Assembly (NCBI RefSeq): GCF_017873175.1 | Contig: NZ_JAGGJW010000004.1 | Coordinates: 352,696 to 416,695 of the forward strand | Reading direction: 5' to 3' | DNA from: Neorhizobium petrolearium | GTDB taxonomy: Bacteria > Pseudomonadota > Alphaproteobacteria > Rhizobiales > Rhizobiaceae | Length of the DNA: 64,000 nucleotides | Shown: piece after piece, positions 18,241-25,679 of the stretch | How the letters are laid out: each line of letters opens with the position of its first letter | How positions within the stretch are numbered: the first letter of the stretch is position 1 | Notes under the pieces: generated by a model | What the model saw: only the letters and a program-made list of their open reading frames with translations | The model's database searches: none | Told to the model about the DNA's origin: nothing | Translations under genes and position numbers: made by a program

Positions 18241-18687
18241 ATGTGGTTTCTCATCAAGGGAACATTCTGGTTCGCAGCCGTGCTGGTGGTGCTCTCCTAC
18301 TTCAGCAGCCGGCCTGTGACCGTGACCGAGGGTGTCTCGGCGATTGAGGTCGGCGACGCTTTTCACGCTGCGACCGAAGCCTATCAGTATGTGAGCGCCA
18401 TCTGTCTGGAAAAGCCGGATGTCTGCGAAAAGGGCGCAGAAACCTTCTCGGCACTCGGGGTCAGGGCCAAGGAAGGCGCCCGCGTCGCCTTCGAACTGCT
18501 CGACAAGCAATTTGGAAACGGGCAGTCCGGCGCCAAGGAACCGGAAACCGCCGTGCTCGCCGATCCGGATCCGACGCCCTTCCCGTCCGAGGCCGCCGAA
18601 ACCGCTGCCGCCCCTGCCGACACGATCTCCACCGGCACCATCCTGACCGGCTCGGTGCCGGTACCACAGAAACGCCCGGTTCACTGA
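18241..18687 (+). CDS. DUF5330 domain-containing membrane protein
   Basis: A 148-residue product with an N-terminal membrane anchor or signal (MWFLIKGTFWFAAVLVVLSY). The soluble region has two cysteines in AICLEKPDVCEKGAETF, which may form a disulfide, and the C-terminus is Pro/Thr-rich and acidic. This matches rhizobial DUF5330 proteins. ATG 18241 gives the expected anchor start; GTG 18229 is an alternative. It faces the periplasm by prediction. It is followed by a strong terminator. Role unknown. Confidence 0.8.
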   Translation: MWFLIKGTFWFAAVLVVLSYFSSRPVTVTEGVSAIEVGDAFHAATEAYQYVSAICLEKPDVCEKGAETFSALGVRAKEGARVAFELLDKQFGNGQSGAKEPETAVLADPDPTPFPSEAAETAAAPADTISTGTILTGSVPVPQKRPVH

Positions 18688-18785
18688 ACGGGATCGTCCT
18701 TACGAATTTCAAAGCTTGCGCCGGGCCTGATTGCCTCGCTTCCCGGCGCCGGACCTGCCTGCCCTGCAATTCGGCATTTTGCTGA

Positions 18786-18827
18786 CGCCGTGAGGAATGA
18801 ACGCCTCACGGCGCATTTTTTTCTTTT
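18786..18827 (+). terminator. Rho-independent terminator
   Basis: A perfect 10-bp stem, CGCCGTGAGG / CCTCACGGCG, with an 8-base loop is followed by CATTTTTTTCTTTT. It ends the DUF5330 transcript and insulates the sufE gene. Confidence 0.92.
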
Positions 18828-18875
18828 ATCCCGCATTGCAATGCCTATATGAAATGCAGATAAACCGGAGCGCTC

Positions 18876-19298
18876 ATGGCCAGTATCGACCAGATCATCG
18901 ACGATTTCGCCTTCCTCGACGAGTGGGAAGACCGCTATCGTTATGTGATCGAACTCGGCAAGGAACTGCCCGATCTTCCCGACGACAAGAAGACATCCGA
19001 GTACAAAGTGCAGGGCTGCGCGAGTCAGGTCTGGCTGGTCAGCCATATCGAAGACGGCAGCTCTGATCCGGTGATGACATTCAAAGGCGATTCCGACGCC
19101 CATATCGTGCGTGGCCTCGTCGCCATCGTGCTCGCCGTCTACTCGGGAAAGCGAGCCTCCGAGATCGTTGCGACCGACGCGATCGAAATCTTCGACCGCA
19201 TCGGGCTCGTCGAACACCTCTCCTCGCAGCGCGCCAACGGATTGCGCTCCATGGTCAAGCGGATCAGGGAAGAGGCAAGGATGAAGGCAGCCGCTTAG
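18876..19298 (+). CDS. sufE: SufE family Fe-S cluster sulfur acceptor
   Basis: A 140-residue SufE-fold protein (IIDDFAFLDEWEDRYRYVIE). The persulfide-accepting cysteine is C48 in KVQGCASQVWL, and GDSDAHIVRGLVAIVL follows. It takes sulfur from the cysteine desulfurase SufS and passes it to SufBCD during Fe-S assembly in the cytosol. The length is normal. It is not beside other suf genes here, as is common for the stand-alone copy in rhizobia. GGAG precedes ATG 18876. Confidence 0.93.
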   Translation: MASIDQIIDDFAFLDEWEDRYRYVIELGKELPDLPDDKKTSEYKVQGCASQVWLVSHIEDGSSDPVMTFKGDSDAHIVRGLVAIVLAVYSGKRASEIVATDAIEIFDRIGLVEHLSSQRANGLRSMVKRIREEARMKAAA

Positions 19299-19373
19299 AG
19301 CCGCCCTCTTTGTTGCTCACTGGTTGATATATGCTCCCCCGCGACAGGCGGACGAGGGGCAATCCTAGCAAGA

Positions 19374-20174
19374 TCACAGCACCGGCCGGTAATCCTCCGT
19401 GCCCCAATGGTGGCTGCGACGACGGCTTGCGGGCGGCGGCGCATAATGACGGGCGAGCGCCAGAAGCGCGGCGCGCAGCATCAGCTTTGCCGAGCGCGCC
19501 GGCCACTGGCGTTCGCGCTCCACCGTCTCCAGCCCCTTGGAAAAGCAGCAGACGTCCACCGCGACGCCAGAAAGCTCCGGCCCCATGGCATCCATCGCCC
19601 TGGAGAACCTGAGCCTTGCGGCCATGGCGCTGTCGGCAATCTCCGCCTGACCACCCGCCTGCCCCTTCCCGCGACTCGATAGACGCGGTTCCCAGGAGGC
19701 GGTGACGCGCGGCTGCAACTGCCCGCGGGTGAAATCGGCAAGCAGCCGTTCGCCGGCCTCGATCGCCTCGACCTGCAGGAAAGGCTTGCCCTCACGATCC
19801 TTCATCCGCGCCACCGCGCCGAGCGGCGATTCCAGAAGATTGCGCCGGACCGGTTGGCGGGCACCTTCCACCTCGACGGTGGCGGCAACCATCTCGCCAT
19901 GCTGCTCGATGAACGCCTCCCCGCCCGTGACCAGGGCCCGGCGCAGGAAGGCCGATGCCTCGGCACTTGCCATAAGCCGGTTGCCTGAAAGCTGCGCCAG
20001 CCCGAGCGACCGGGCCTCAGCAATCACGGCTTGCGGATAAAGCCGTTCCCCGCCACCGGTTACCCGCATGTCGCCACCTTCCGCCGCCTCGACCGCGCAT
20101 TCGCCGCGGGCGAGCTGGCGGATCAATCTGAGGAGCTGCTTTCCAAACGATGGATCGGGCTTCCTCTCATTCAT
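19374..20174 (-). CDS. DUF6456 domain-containing protein
   Basis: A 266-residue protein. The C-terminal 130 residues (NLLESPLGAVARMKDREGKP, LLADFTRGQLQPRVTASWEP, MGPELSGVAVDVCCFSKGLE, VERERQWPARSAKLMLRAAL) are the DUF6456 signature. The layout recalls DNA-binding or replication-associated helical proteins (an Arg-rich final helix before ALARHYAP). ATG 20174 overlaps the stop of the upstream DnaA-like gene by 8 bases, so they are cotranslated. The pairing suggests a shared task, possibly in replication or DNA binding, but this is unproven. Confidence 0.82.
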   Translation of the reverse strand: MNERKPDPSFGKQLLRLIRQLARGECAVEAAEGGDMRVTGGGERLYPQAVIAEARSLGLAQLSGNRLMASAEASAFLRRALVTGGEAFIEQHGEMVAATVEVEGARQPVRRNLLESPLGAVARMKDREGKPFLQVEAIEAGERLLADFTRGQLQPRVTASWEPRLSSRGKGQAGGQAEIADSAMAARLRFSRAMDAMGPELSGVAVDVCCFSKGLETVERERQWPARSAKLMLRAALLALARHYAPPPASRRRSHHWGTEDYRPVL

Positions 20175-20589
20175 GGGCCGGTACCTCCGACATGCCGAAG
20201 ACGACCGTGACGATCCGCTCCACCGCCGAGACGAAATCGTCGAAGGCGGGATCGTCGCGGCGATCCTCGACCACATGGCAGGCATGGCCGACGGTCGTGC
20301 GATCGCGGCCGAAGGCCTCGCCGATATCGCTCATCGAGATCCGCAGCACCACGTGGCAGACATACATGGCGATCTGCCGCACATGGCATGAAAGGCGCCT
20401 CCGGTCCCGGCGCAACATCACCCGGTCACCGAACAGCGGCACAAGTTCGCCGACCATCTGGCGGACGATCCGGCACACATTCCTGAGCGGCAGGCTGGCG
20501 GGAATCCCAGGGGAACGACTAGCGGCACAGGCAGCGATCAAGCGGCCGGGCGGCGGGACGAAAGACTCGAAATGTTTCTCCAAAGGCAT
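20167..20589 (-). CDS. Stand-alone DnaA domain IV (Bac_DnaA_C) HTH protein
   Basis: 140 residues. Residues 66-110 (LSCHVRQIAMYVCHVVLRIS, then MSDIGEAFGRDRTTVGHACH) match the DnaA-box-binding domain IV signature, with Arg in place of the usual His before TTV. No AAA+ ATPase region, Walker motif or domain I is present, so it cannot initiate replication by itself. It could compete for or mark DnaA boxes. ATG 20589 has GAGGG; a GTG at 20604 is less likely. It overlaps DUF6456 downstream and lies just beyond the mucR terminator. Confidence 0.85.
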   Translation of the reverse strand: MPLEKHFESFVPPPGRLIAACAASRSPGIPASLPLRNVCRIVRQMVGELVPLFGDRVMLRRDRRRLSCHVRQIAMYVCHVVLRISMSDIGEAFGRDRTTVGHACHVVEDRRDDPAFDDFVSAVERIVTVVFGMSEVPAHE

Positions 20590-20756
20590 GACAAATTCCC
20601 TCACAAATAGGAATTAATTCATACACCTTAGAGCAAACACGGGGATGCAAGAAACTGCGTGCCTGCAACCTATCGCTGAAATTATTGATATTTTTGACAA
20701 GCGCCAGAAAGAAAATGGGATTTTTTTCCTCTCTCCATTCCCCTCTGCCTTCCGCA

Positions 20757-20783
20757 AGGAAAAACCGGGCCTGGAAGCCCGGT
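20757..20783 (-). terminator. Rho-independent terminator of mucR
   Basis: On the minus strand, ACCGGGC-TTCCAG-GCCCGGT is followed by TTTTTCC. It lies about 115 bases beyond the mucR stop and before the DnaA-like gene, in an otherwise empty 300-base stretch (20590-20897). Confidence 0.82.
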
Positions 20784-20897
20784 CCTGATCCGCATTCGCA
20801 TTTCCGGGTACAAAATCCCAATTCCGGTCGAGTTACGATCGGTCTCCATCGGAGGGATTGGCTTTTTCCCAATTGGCCAACCAGCGTATGTCCCGGC

Positions 20898-21332
20898 TCA
20901 GGCGGCCTTGCTGCGCTTGCGGCGCTGGCCAAGCCCCATTTCCTTGGCGAGTCTGGAGCGCGCTTCCGCGTAAGCCGGGGCTACCATCGGATAATCGGCC
21001 GGCAGACCCCATTTCTCGCGGTATTCTTCCGGAGTCATGTTGTAATGGGTCATGAGGTGACGCTTCAGCGACTTGAACTTCTGACCATCCTCGAGGCAGA
21101 TCAGATAGTCGTCTTCGATGGACTTCTTGATCGGAACGGGCGGCTTCGGCTTTTCGACGGCTGTCGCAACCGGAGCCGGCGAGGACGTGTTGCTCAGCGC
21201 CGAATGCACATCGGCGATGAGGTTCGAAAGATCGCCGACGGGGACCACGTGGTTGCTCACATAGGCAGCCACGATATCTGCTGTCAGTTCAACCAGCAGG
21301 TCCTGGCCTTTGCCCAATGCGATGTCTGTCAT
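20898..21332 (-). CDS. mucR: MucR/Ros family zinc-finger transcriptional regulator
   Basis: A 144-residue protein. The N-terminus is the MucR oligomerisation region ([20 protein letters not shown]). The C-terminal prokaryotic zinc finger begins [20 protein letters not shown] and continues [20 protein letters not shown], with Cys and two His ligands. MucR/Ros proteins bind AT-rich DNA and control exopolysaccharide, motility, virulence or symbiosis, and cell-cycle genes in alphaproteobacteria. ATG 21332 has AGGAG; the upstream extension is non-coding. It ends in a strong terminator. It usually represses its own promoter. Confidence 0.96.
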   Translation of the reverse strand: MTDIALGKGQDLLVELTADIVAAYVSNHVVPVGDLSNLIADVHSALSNTSSPAPVATAVEKPKPPVPIKKSIEDDYLICLEDGQKFKSLKRHLMTHYNMTPEEYREKWGLPADYPMVAPAYAEARSRLAKEMGLGQRRKRSKAA

Positions 21333-21575
21333 TTCCTGTCTCCTGTTGTAAGTGACCGGCAGGCCCGCGACCTCCGCGGCACCCGACCGTTCGCAGAGTC
21401 TCCCGAAGAAACCCCAAAACCCCCACATCGTCCTTAGACCGAAGCCTACCCCTAAGCTTCATGCGGAAGAAAAGCGATTTTCACCGGATATTGCTTTCGA
21501 CTGAAATCAGCCTCGTCATCGACCTTCACCCGTTTTTCAGTCTGAAAAACTTGTCGACTCTATCGAATTAACGAG

Positions 21576-21761
21576 GTGACGCCTAATCTAGAACAACATC
21601 TGCACTCTACTATTCATGAAGTAGCACTGCTTCGCCAAATGTCCAAGTGCGATTTTTACCTAAGGCCGGACTTTCTGCCGGCTATAGAACGCATAAAGCA
21701 GCGTTACTGCCGGATAGACGAGTGCTTTCTCAGTTATGACAAGCTTATAACTCGTTTCTGA
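21576..21761 (+). CDS. Possible small protein in AT-rich intergenic DNA
   Basis: A 61-codon frame from GTG 21576. It encodes a helical, basic peptide with three cysteines (VALLRQMSKCDFYLRPDFLP, then RIKQRYCRIDECFLSYDKL). Composition is protein-like, but GC3 is lower than in neighbouring genes and only GAG precedes the start. It lies between mucR and the pha operon, where promoters would also be expected. It may be a recently acquired small gene or chance. Confidence 0.3.
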   Translation: MTPNLEQHLHSTIHEVALLRQMSKCDFYLRPDFLPAIERIKQRYCRIDECFLSYDKLITRF

Positions 21762-21771
21762 CAGACTATAT

Positions 21772-22110
21772 TCATTCCCGGTATTCATTCATTTCATCAC
21801 GCACGGATAACTCGGAAAGATTGTATCCGACCTTATGAGCCGCCATTGCGAGCAAATGCGCCGAGACCGGAGCCGTCAGGACAAAGAAAAAGAAGCCCGC
21901 GATCGCACGCGCGAATGTCGCAAGATCGCCGGCATGCAGGCCGACCGCCAGAAGCATGAGGCCGGATCCGACCGTGCCGGCCTTGGAGGCAGCATGCATG
22001 CGGGTGTAGAGGTCCGGCAGGCGATTGATGCCAATCGCCGCAACCAGGACGAATCCTGCCCCGACGAGGACGATGAGAGCGGTGAGGATGGCAACGAGCG
22101 TACCGATCAT
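21772..22110 (-). CDS. phaG: Cation/H+ antiporter subunit G (PhaG/MnhG)
   Basis: A 112-residue membrane protein with three predicted helices ([20 protein letters not shown], then [12 protein letters not shown], then [20 protein letters not shown]). The [19 protein letters not shown] motif is diagnostic of the MrpG/MnhG family. It is the last subunit of the Mrp-type multisubunit antiporter. Its start overlaps the phaF stop by four bases, so translation is coupled. In rhizobia the Pha1 system exports K+ (or Na+) in exchange for protons and is needed for alkaline pH tolerance and nodule invasion. Confidence 0.95.
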   Translation of the reverse strand: MIGTLVAILTALIVLVGAGFVLVAAIGINRLPDLYTRMHAASKAGTVGSGLMLLAVGLHAGDLATFARAIAGFFFFVLTAPVSAHLLAMAAHKVGYNLSELSVRDEMNEYRE

Positions 22111-22511
22111 TTTGCTGCCTTTCTCCGCACGGCCGGCCCGGCGCCGTCCTTGCGCTTGCCCGCCGGCTTTCGCCGGCGCGCGGATGGAGCCGCGATGAGC
22201 CTCATGTGCGGTCCTTGCGGTGTTTCCTCCCGCCGGACGCGCGATAGGATGAAACGGGCAAATGCAACGGTCGCCAGAAAACCGACAAGACCGAGCGAGA
22301 TCGCGATATCGATATAAAGCGTGAAGCCGGTGCGGATGGCGATCAGCGCGATGAAGCCGATGACAATGCCGACCAGCATGTCGAGCGCCAGAACCCGGTC
22401 GGGAAGCGTAGGACCCTTGACCACCCGCCAGACCGTCAGGAGGAAGGAGAGGCCGAGTATCAGGAGTGCCCCCCACACTGTCCAGGAAAGGATCGTTTCT
22501 GCCGCCGTCAC
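22107..22511 (-). CDS. phaF: Cation/H+ antiporter subunit F (PhaF/MnhF)
   Basis: 134 residues. Three helices carry the MrpF pattern [20 protein letters not shown] and [20 protein letters not shown]. The C-terminal 40 residues (from [11 protein letters not shown]) form a basic tail beyond the usual length of about 90-100 residues. The start is GTG 22511, overlapping the phaE stop by four bases. It sits in the inner membrane as part of the Mrp complex. Confidence 0.95.
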   Translation of the reverse strand: MTAAETILSWTVWGALLILGLSFLLTVWRVVKGPTLPDRVLALDMLVGIVIGFIALIAIRTGFTLYIDIAISLGLVGFLATVAFARFILSRVRREETPQGPHMRLIAAPSARRRKPAGKRKDGAGPAVRRKAAK

Positions 22512-22981
22512 CGGAATGCCTCCATGATCTTCCTCTCGAAACCGCCCGCGATATCCCTCACCGTCGCATCGGTATCCGAACAGTCGATCGCATGCACGAA
22601 GAGTATCTTGCGATCCTCGGAGACATCGACCGACAATGTGCCAGGGGTGAGCGTGATGAGATTGGCAAGCAGCGTAATCTCGAAATCCCGGTCGACCGTC
22701 AGCGGGAAGGCGAATATGCCGGGCTTCAGGTCCATGCGCGGACTGACGACCAGGACCGCCACCTTCCAGGCCGAAAGCGCCAGTTCCTTGAAGAACAGTA
22801 GAAGAAGCGACAGGATGCGCCCGAGCCGCCGCCAATAGCCGCGGGCGCTCATCTGTTCGCGCACGACCCACAGCGACAGCGTCGAAAGCACAAAACCGAA
22901 GATCAGGTTGTGCAGCGTCGCGCTGCCGGTAATAGCGGCCCAGATTATGGCCAGGACAAGCGACAGGATGAAGATGATCAC
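22508..22981 (-). CDS. phaE: Cation/H+ antiporter subunit E (PhaE/MnhE)
   Basis: 157 residues with N-terminal helices ([20 protein letters not shown]). The family motifs [17 protein letters not shown] and [20 protein letters not shown] are followed by a cytosolic tail (ILFVHAIDC). GTG 22981 overlaps the phaD stop by four bases. It is an MrpE/MnhE subunit, required for assembly of the antiporter. Confidence 0.95.
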   Translation of the reverse strand: MIIFILSLVLAIIWAAITGSATLHNLIFGFVLSTLSLWVVREQMSARGYWRRLGRILSLLLLFFKELALSAWKVAVLVVSPRMDLKPGIFAFPLTVDRDFEITLLANLITLTPGTLSVDVSEDRKILFVHAIDCSDTDATVRDIAGGFERKIMEAFR

Positions 22982-24567
22982 GGCAGGGCACCCCGCTCTA
23001 TCGCTGACTGGGGAAAGACGGACAATATATAGGCCGCCGGATCGGCGAGATTCGTCGCGGCCCTCTGGGTAAGATCCAGCAGCGGTTCCGGCAGCAGGCC
23101 GAACAGGACGACGAGGAAGGTCAGGGCGCCGAGCGGCAGGACAATGCGCCAGTCGCCGGCGGGTGCATCCTCGCCGGGCATTTTGGGAGCCGGTCCGGAA
23201 AGCGGCCGCCAATAGGCGAGCAGGAAGACGCGGCCGAGCGCCAGGGTGATGACAAAGGCGGAGACGAGGATCGACGCCGCCAGCCACCACGCGCCAATGT
23301 CGAGCGAGGCTTTGAGCAGCACCACCTTGGGCCACATGCCGGCAAGCGGCGGCAGGCCGGCAGCGGCCAGGAAGAAGGCAAACGAAGCGGCCGAGAACCA
23401 TGGCGCCCGGCGATAAAGCCCGCCGAGCCCCGAAAGCGACCAGGCGCCGGCAAGCCGGGCGGCTTCGCCCGCCACCAGATAAAGCGCGGTCATCGTCGCC
23501 ACGGAATTCAGGGCATAGAGGATCGCGCCGCTGACAGCCGCCGGCGTGCCGATCGCGACACCTGCCATCATGTTGCCGATGCCCGCGATCACCAGATAAC
23601 CGACAAGCTTGCGGATATCGTTCTGGGCAAGCGCGCCGAGCGCCCCGATCAGCATGGTCAGCGCCGCCGAGACCGCGATCATCAGGCTCAGTTCCTCCCG
23701 CTCGACGGGAAGCAGCATGACGGTGACGCGGATCAGCGCATAGATGCCGATCTTGGTGAGCAGGCCCCCGAACAGGGCCGACACGACGATGCGCGGCGTG
23801 TGATAGGAGGCCGGCAGCCAGAAATTCACCGGAAAGGCGGCCGCCTTCATCGCAAAGGCGAAGATGAAGAGCGCCGTCAGCGTCGTCAGCGGCGCCGTCT
23901 CGCGCAAGGTCCCCGCCTTCCTCGCGATATCAGCCATGTTGAGCGTGCCGAAGATCGCATAGAGATATCCGACCGCGATCAGGAACAGCGTCGTGCCGAT
24001 CAGGTTGAGGATGGCATATTTCAGCGCGCCGTCGATCTGCTCGGGTTCGGACCCCAGGATCAGGAGGCCGAAGGAGGCGATCAGCAGCACCTCGAACCAG
24101 ACGTAGAGGTTGAAGATGTCGCCGGTGAGAAACGCACCTGTGACGCCGGCCATCAGCAGCATCAGGAAGGGAAAGAAGCCGTAGCGGCGGCCGCTCGCAT
24201 CAATGTCGGTGAGCGCGAAGATGCCGGCGGCGAGCGCCACGACGGCTGACACGAGCGCCATGACGGCACCGAAGAGATCGGCGGTGAAGGCAATGCCGAA
24301 CGGCGGCAGCCAGCGGCCCATCACCATGGTGACCGGACCGTGAACCATGACGCGCCAGAGCAGCCCGGCATCCAGAAGGACGAGCAGCGCGAGGCCGGCA
24401 ATCGCGATCGTGCCCTGCAGGCGAACGGATTTGCGGACCATCATCAGGAGCGCGCCGAACGCGATCATCGATGCCACGGGCAGAACCACCAGCCAATCGG
24501 CAAGCGGCACGGGTGCAAGGACCAATGCTGCGGAAAGATCGACGGGAACGGTGGAGGGAGTCGCCAT
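22978..24567 (-). CDS. phaD: Cation/H+ antiporter subunit D (PhaD/MnhD)
   Basis: 529 residues with about 14 membrane helices, homologous to NuoN/NuoM. Motifs include [20 protein letters not shown] (glutamate of helix 5), [19 protein letters not shown] (lysine of helix 7) and [14 protein letters not shown], which form the proton channel in this family. GGAGG lies about ten bases before ATG 24567. Unlike the other junctions of this operon it does not directly overlap its upstream neighbour phaC: a 24-codon ORF fills the 77-base gap. Confidence 0.96.
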   Translation of the reverse strand: MATPSTVPVDLSAALVLAPVPLADWLVVLPVASMIAFGALLMMVRKSVRLQGTIAIAGLALLVLLDAGLLWRVMVHGPVTMVMGRWLPPFGIAFTADLFGAVMALVSAVVALAAGIFALTDIDASGRRYGFFPFLMLLMAGVTGAFLTGDIFNLYVWFEVLLIASFGLLILGSEPEQIDGALKYAILNLIGTTLFLIAVGYLYAIFGTLNMADIARKAGTLRETAPLTTLTALFIFAFAMKAAAFPVNFWLPASYHTPRIVVSALFGGLLTKIGIYALIRVTVMLLPVEREELSLMIAVSAALTMLIGALGALAQNDIRKLVGYLVIAGIGNMMAGVAIGTPAAVSGAILYALNSVATMTALYLVAGEAARLAGAWSLSGLGGLYRRAPWFSAASFAFFLAAAGLPPLAGMWPKVVLLKASLDIGAWWLAASILVSAFVITLALGRVFLLAYWRPLSGPAPKMPGEDAPAGDWRIVLPLGALTFLVVLFGLLPEPLLDLTQRAATNLADPAAYILSVFPQSAIERGALP

Positions 24568-24641
24568 CAGATGCGCACCTCCGCCAGCGGCTGTTGCCCC
24601 GCATGCTTAACGATCCGGAGGGTATCTGTCGCAAACTGCAT
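24567..24641 (-). CDS. 24-codon ORF bridging phaC and phaD
   Basis: An ATG at 24641 starts three bases after the phaC stop (TGAGTGATG). The ORF ends with a TGA that shares its A with the phaD ATG (TGATG). The peptide, MQFATDTLRIVKHAGQQPLA followed by EVRI, has no recognisable fold. The exact tiling suggests a translational relay keeping ribosomes flowing from phaC to phaD rather than a functional protein. Confidence 0.35.
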   Translation of the reverse strand: MQFATDTLRIVKHAGQQPLAEVRI

Positions 24642-24644
24642 CAC

Positions 24645-25022
24645 TCAATACCCCATCGGCGGACGCTCTTCGTCCCGCGGCTCGGCGAGGCGCATCTCGT
24701 CCGTATTGTCGGTGCCGAGCTCCTGGTAGGCGCGATAGGTCAGCACCAGGAGGAAGGCGAAGAAGGAGAAGGAGATCACGATCGCCGTCAGGATGAGCGC
24801 CTGCGGCAGCGGGTTTGCTGTGCCGGCCGGAAGCTGGTCCATGCCCGTCGGGATGATCGGCGGAACTTCGCGCGTCAGCCGGCCGGTGGTGAAAAGAAGC
24901 AGGTTCACCGCATTGCCGAGCAAAACGATGCCGAGCAGCATGCGCACCGTATGCTTCGACAATAGAAGATAGACTGCGGCGGCGAAGAACAGCCCGATCA
25001 GGATGGCAAAAAGCGCTTCCAT
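24645..25022 (-). CDS. phaC: Cation/H+ antiporter subunit C (PhaC/MnhC)
   Basis: 125 residues with three helices, homologous to NuoK. VRMLLGIVLLGNAVNLLLF and DQLPAGTANPLPQALILTAI are the MrpC/MnhC signature, and ISFSFFAFLLVLTYRAYQEL is the last helix. ATG 25022 shares a base with the phaB stop (TGATG). It is an inner-membrane subunit of the Pha antiporter. Confidence 0.95.
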   Translation of the reverse strand: MEALFAILIGLFFAAAVYLLLSKHTVRMLLGIVLLGNAVNLLLFTTGRLTREVPPIIPTGMDQLPAGTANPLPQALILTAIVISFSFFAFLLVLTYRAYQELGTDNTDEMRLAEPRDEERPPMGY

Positions 25023-25462
25023 CAGCCTTCCTCCCCGCCTGTTTCCGGTCCCGGTTCCTGTTCGAGCGCAAGCGCGATCGAGGTGATGGCGCCCAGCACG
25101 ACAAGATAGACGCCGAGATCGAAGGATATGACGGTCGCCAGCGGCACTTCGACGTCGAAGAACACGGGATAGATCCAGAGGCCGGTCATGAAGGGCACGC
25201 CGAAGAAAATCGAGATGAGGCCGGAGAGCGTCGAGATAAAAAGCCCGGCACCTGCGATTGCCATCGGATGGAAGCGGATGGCACGGCGCACCGCGGCGAC
25301 CCCGAAGGCGATGCCGTAGATCGCCAGCGCCGAGGCGGCGATCAGCCCGCCGATGAAGCCGCCGCCCGGCTCGTTATGGCCGCGCAGCAGCACGAAAATC
25401 GAAAACAAAAGCATCAGGGCGGTGAGTACGGGGGCGACCGTGCGCAGGATGAGGGTGTTCAT
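25022..25462 (-). CDS. phaB: Cation/H+ antiporter subunit B (PhaB/MnhB)
   Basis: 146 residues with four helices. The MnhB motif [20 protein letters not shown] and the later [20 protein letters not shown] are clear. ATG 25462 has GAGAGG. It is a separate gene here, not fused to phaA. About 217 bases, including a palindromic repeat element, separate it from phaA, the largest gap in the operon. Confidence 0.94.
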   Translation of the reverse strand: MNTLILRTVAPVLTALMLLFSIFVLLRGHNEPGGGFIGGLIAASALAIYGIAFGVAAVRRAIRFHPMAIAGAGLFISTLSGLISIFFGVPFMTGLWIYPVFFDVEVPLATVISFDLGVYLVVLGAITSIALALEQEPGPETGGEEG

Positions 25463-25512
25463 GGCTGAACACCTCTCGCCGCGCTCCATGCTTTCGCCTC
25501 TGAGCAAGACCG

Positions 25513-25666
25513 CCCCCCTCTGCCCTGCCGGGTATCTTCCCCACAGGTGGGGAGATTGGCCGGACGCGCCGGCTTCCCTCCATCGTCAACGCCCGTTGAG
25601 GGCGAGACGCCACAGCGAATCGATCTCCCGCCTTGCGGGGGAGATGTCCGGTATGACAGAGGGGGG
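25513..25666. repeat. Palindromic intergenic repeat (RIME/REP-like)
   Basis: Outer arms CCCCCCTCTG (25513) and CAGAGGGGGG (25657-25666) enclose two further hairpins, CCCCACAGGTGGGG and ATCTCCCGCCTTGCGGGGGAGAT. This is the composition of mosaic palindromic elements scattered through Rhizobiaceae genomes. It is inserted inside the pha operon between phaA and phaB, where the transcript would fold into a strong multi-stem structure. Confidence 0.7.
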
Positions 25667-25679
25667 TAATCGACATATC

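Noticed and set aside
18154..18319. Short plus-strand frame before and into the DUF5330 gene
   Set aside because: It overlaps the DUF5330 gene in another frame and ends without family resemblance.
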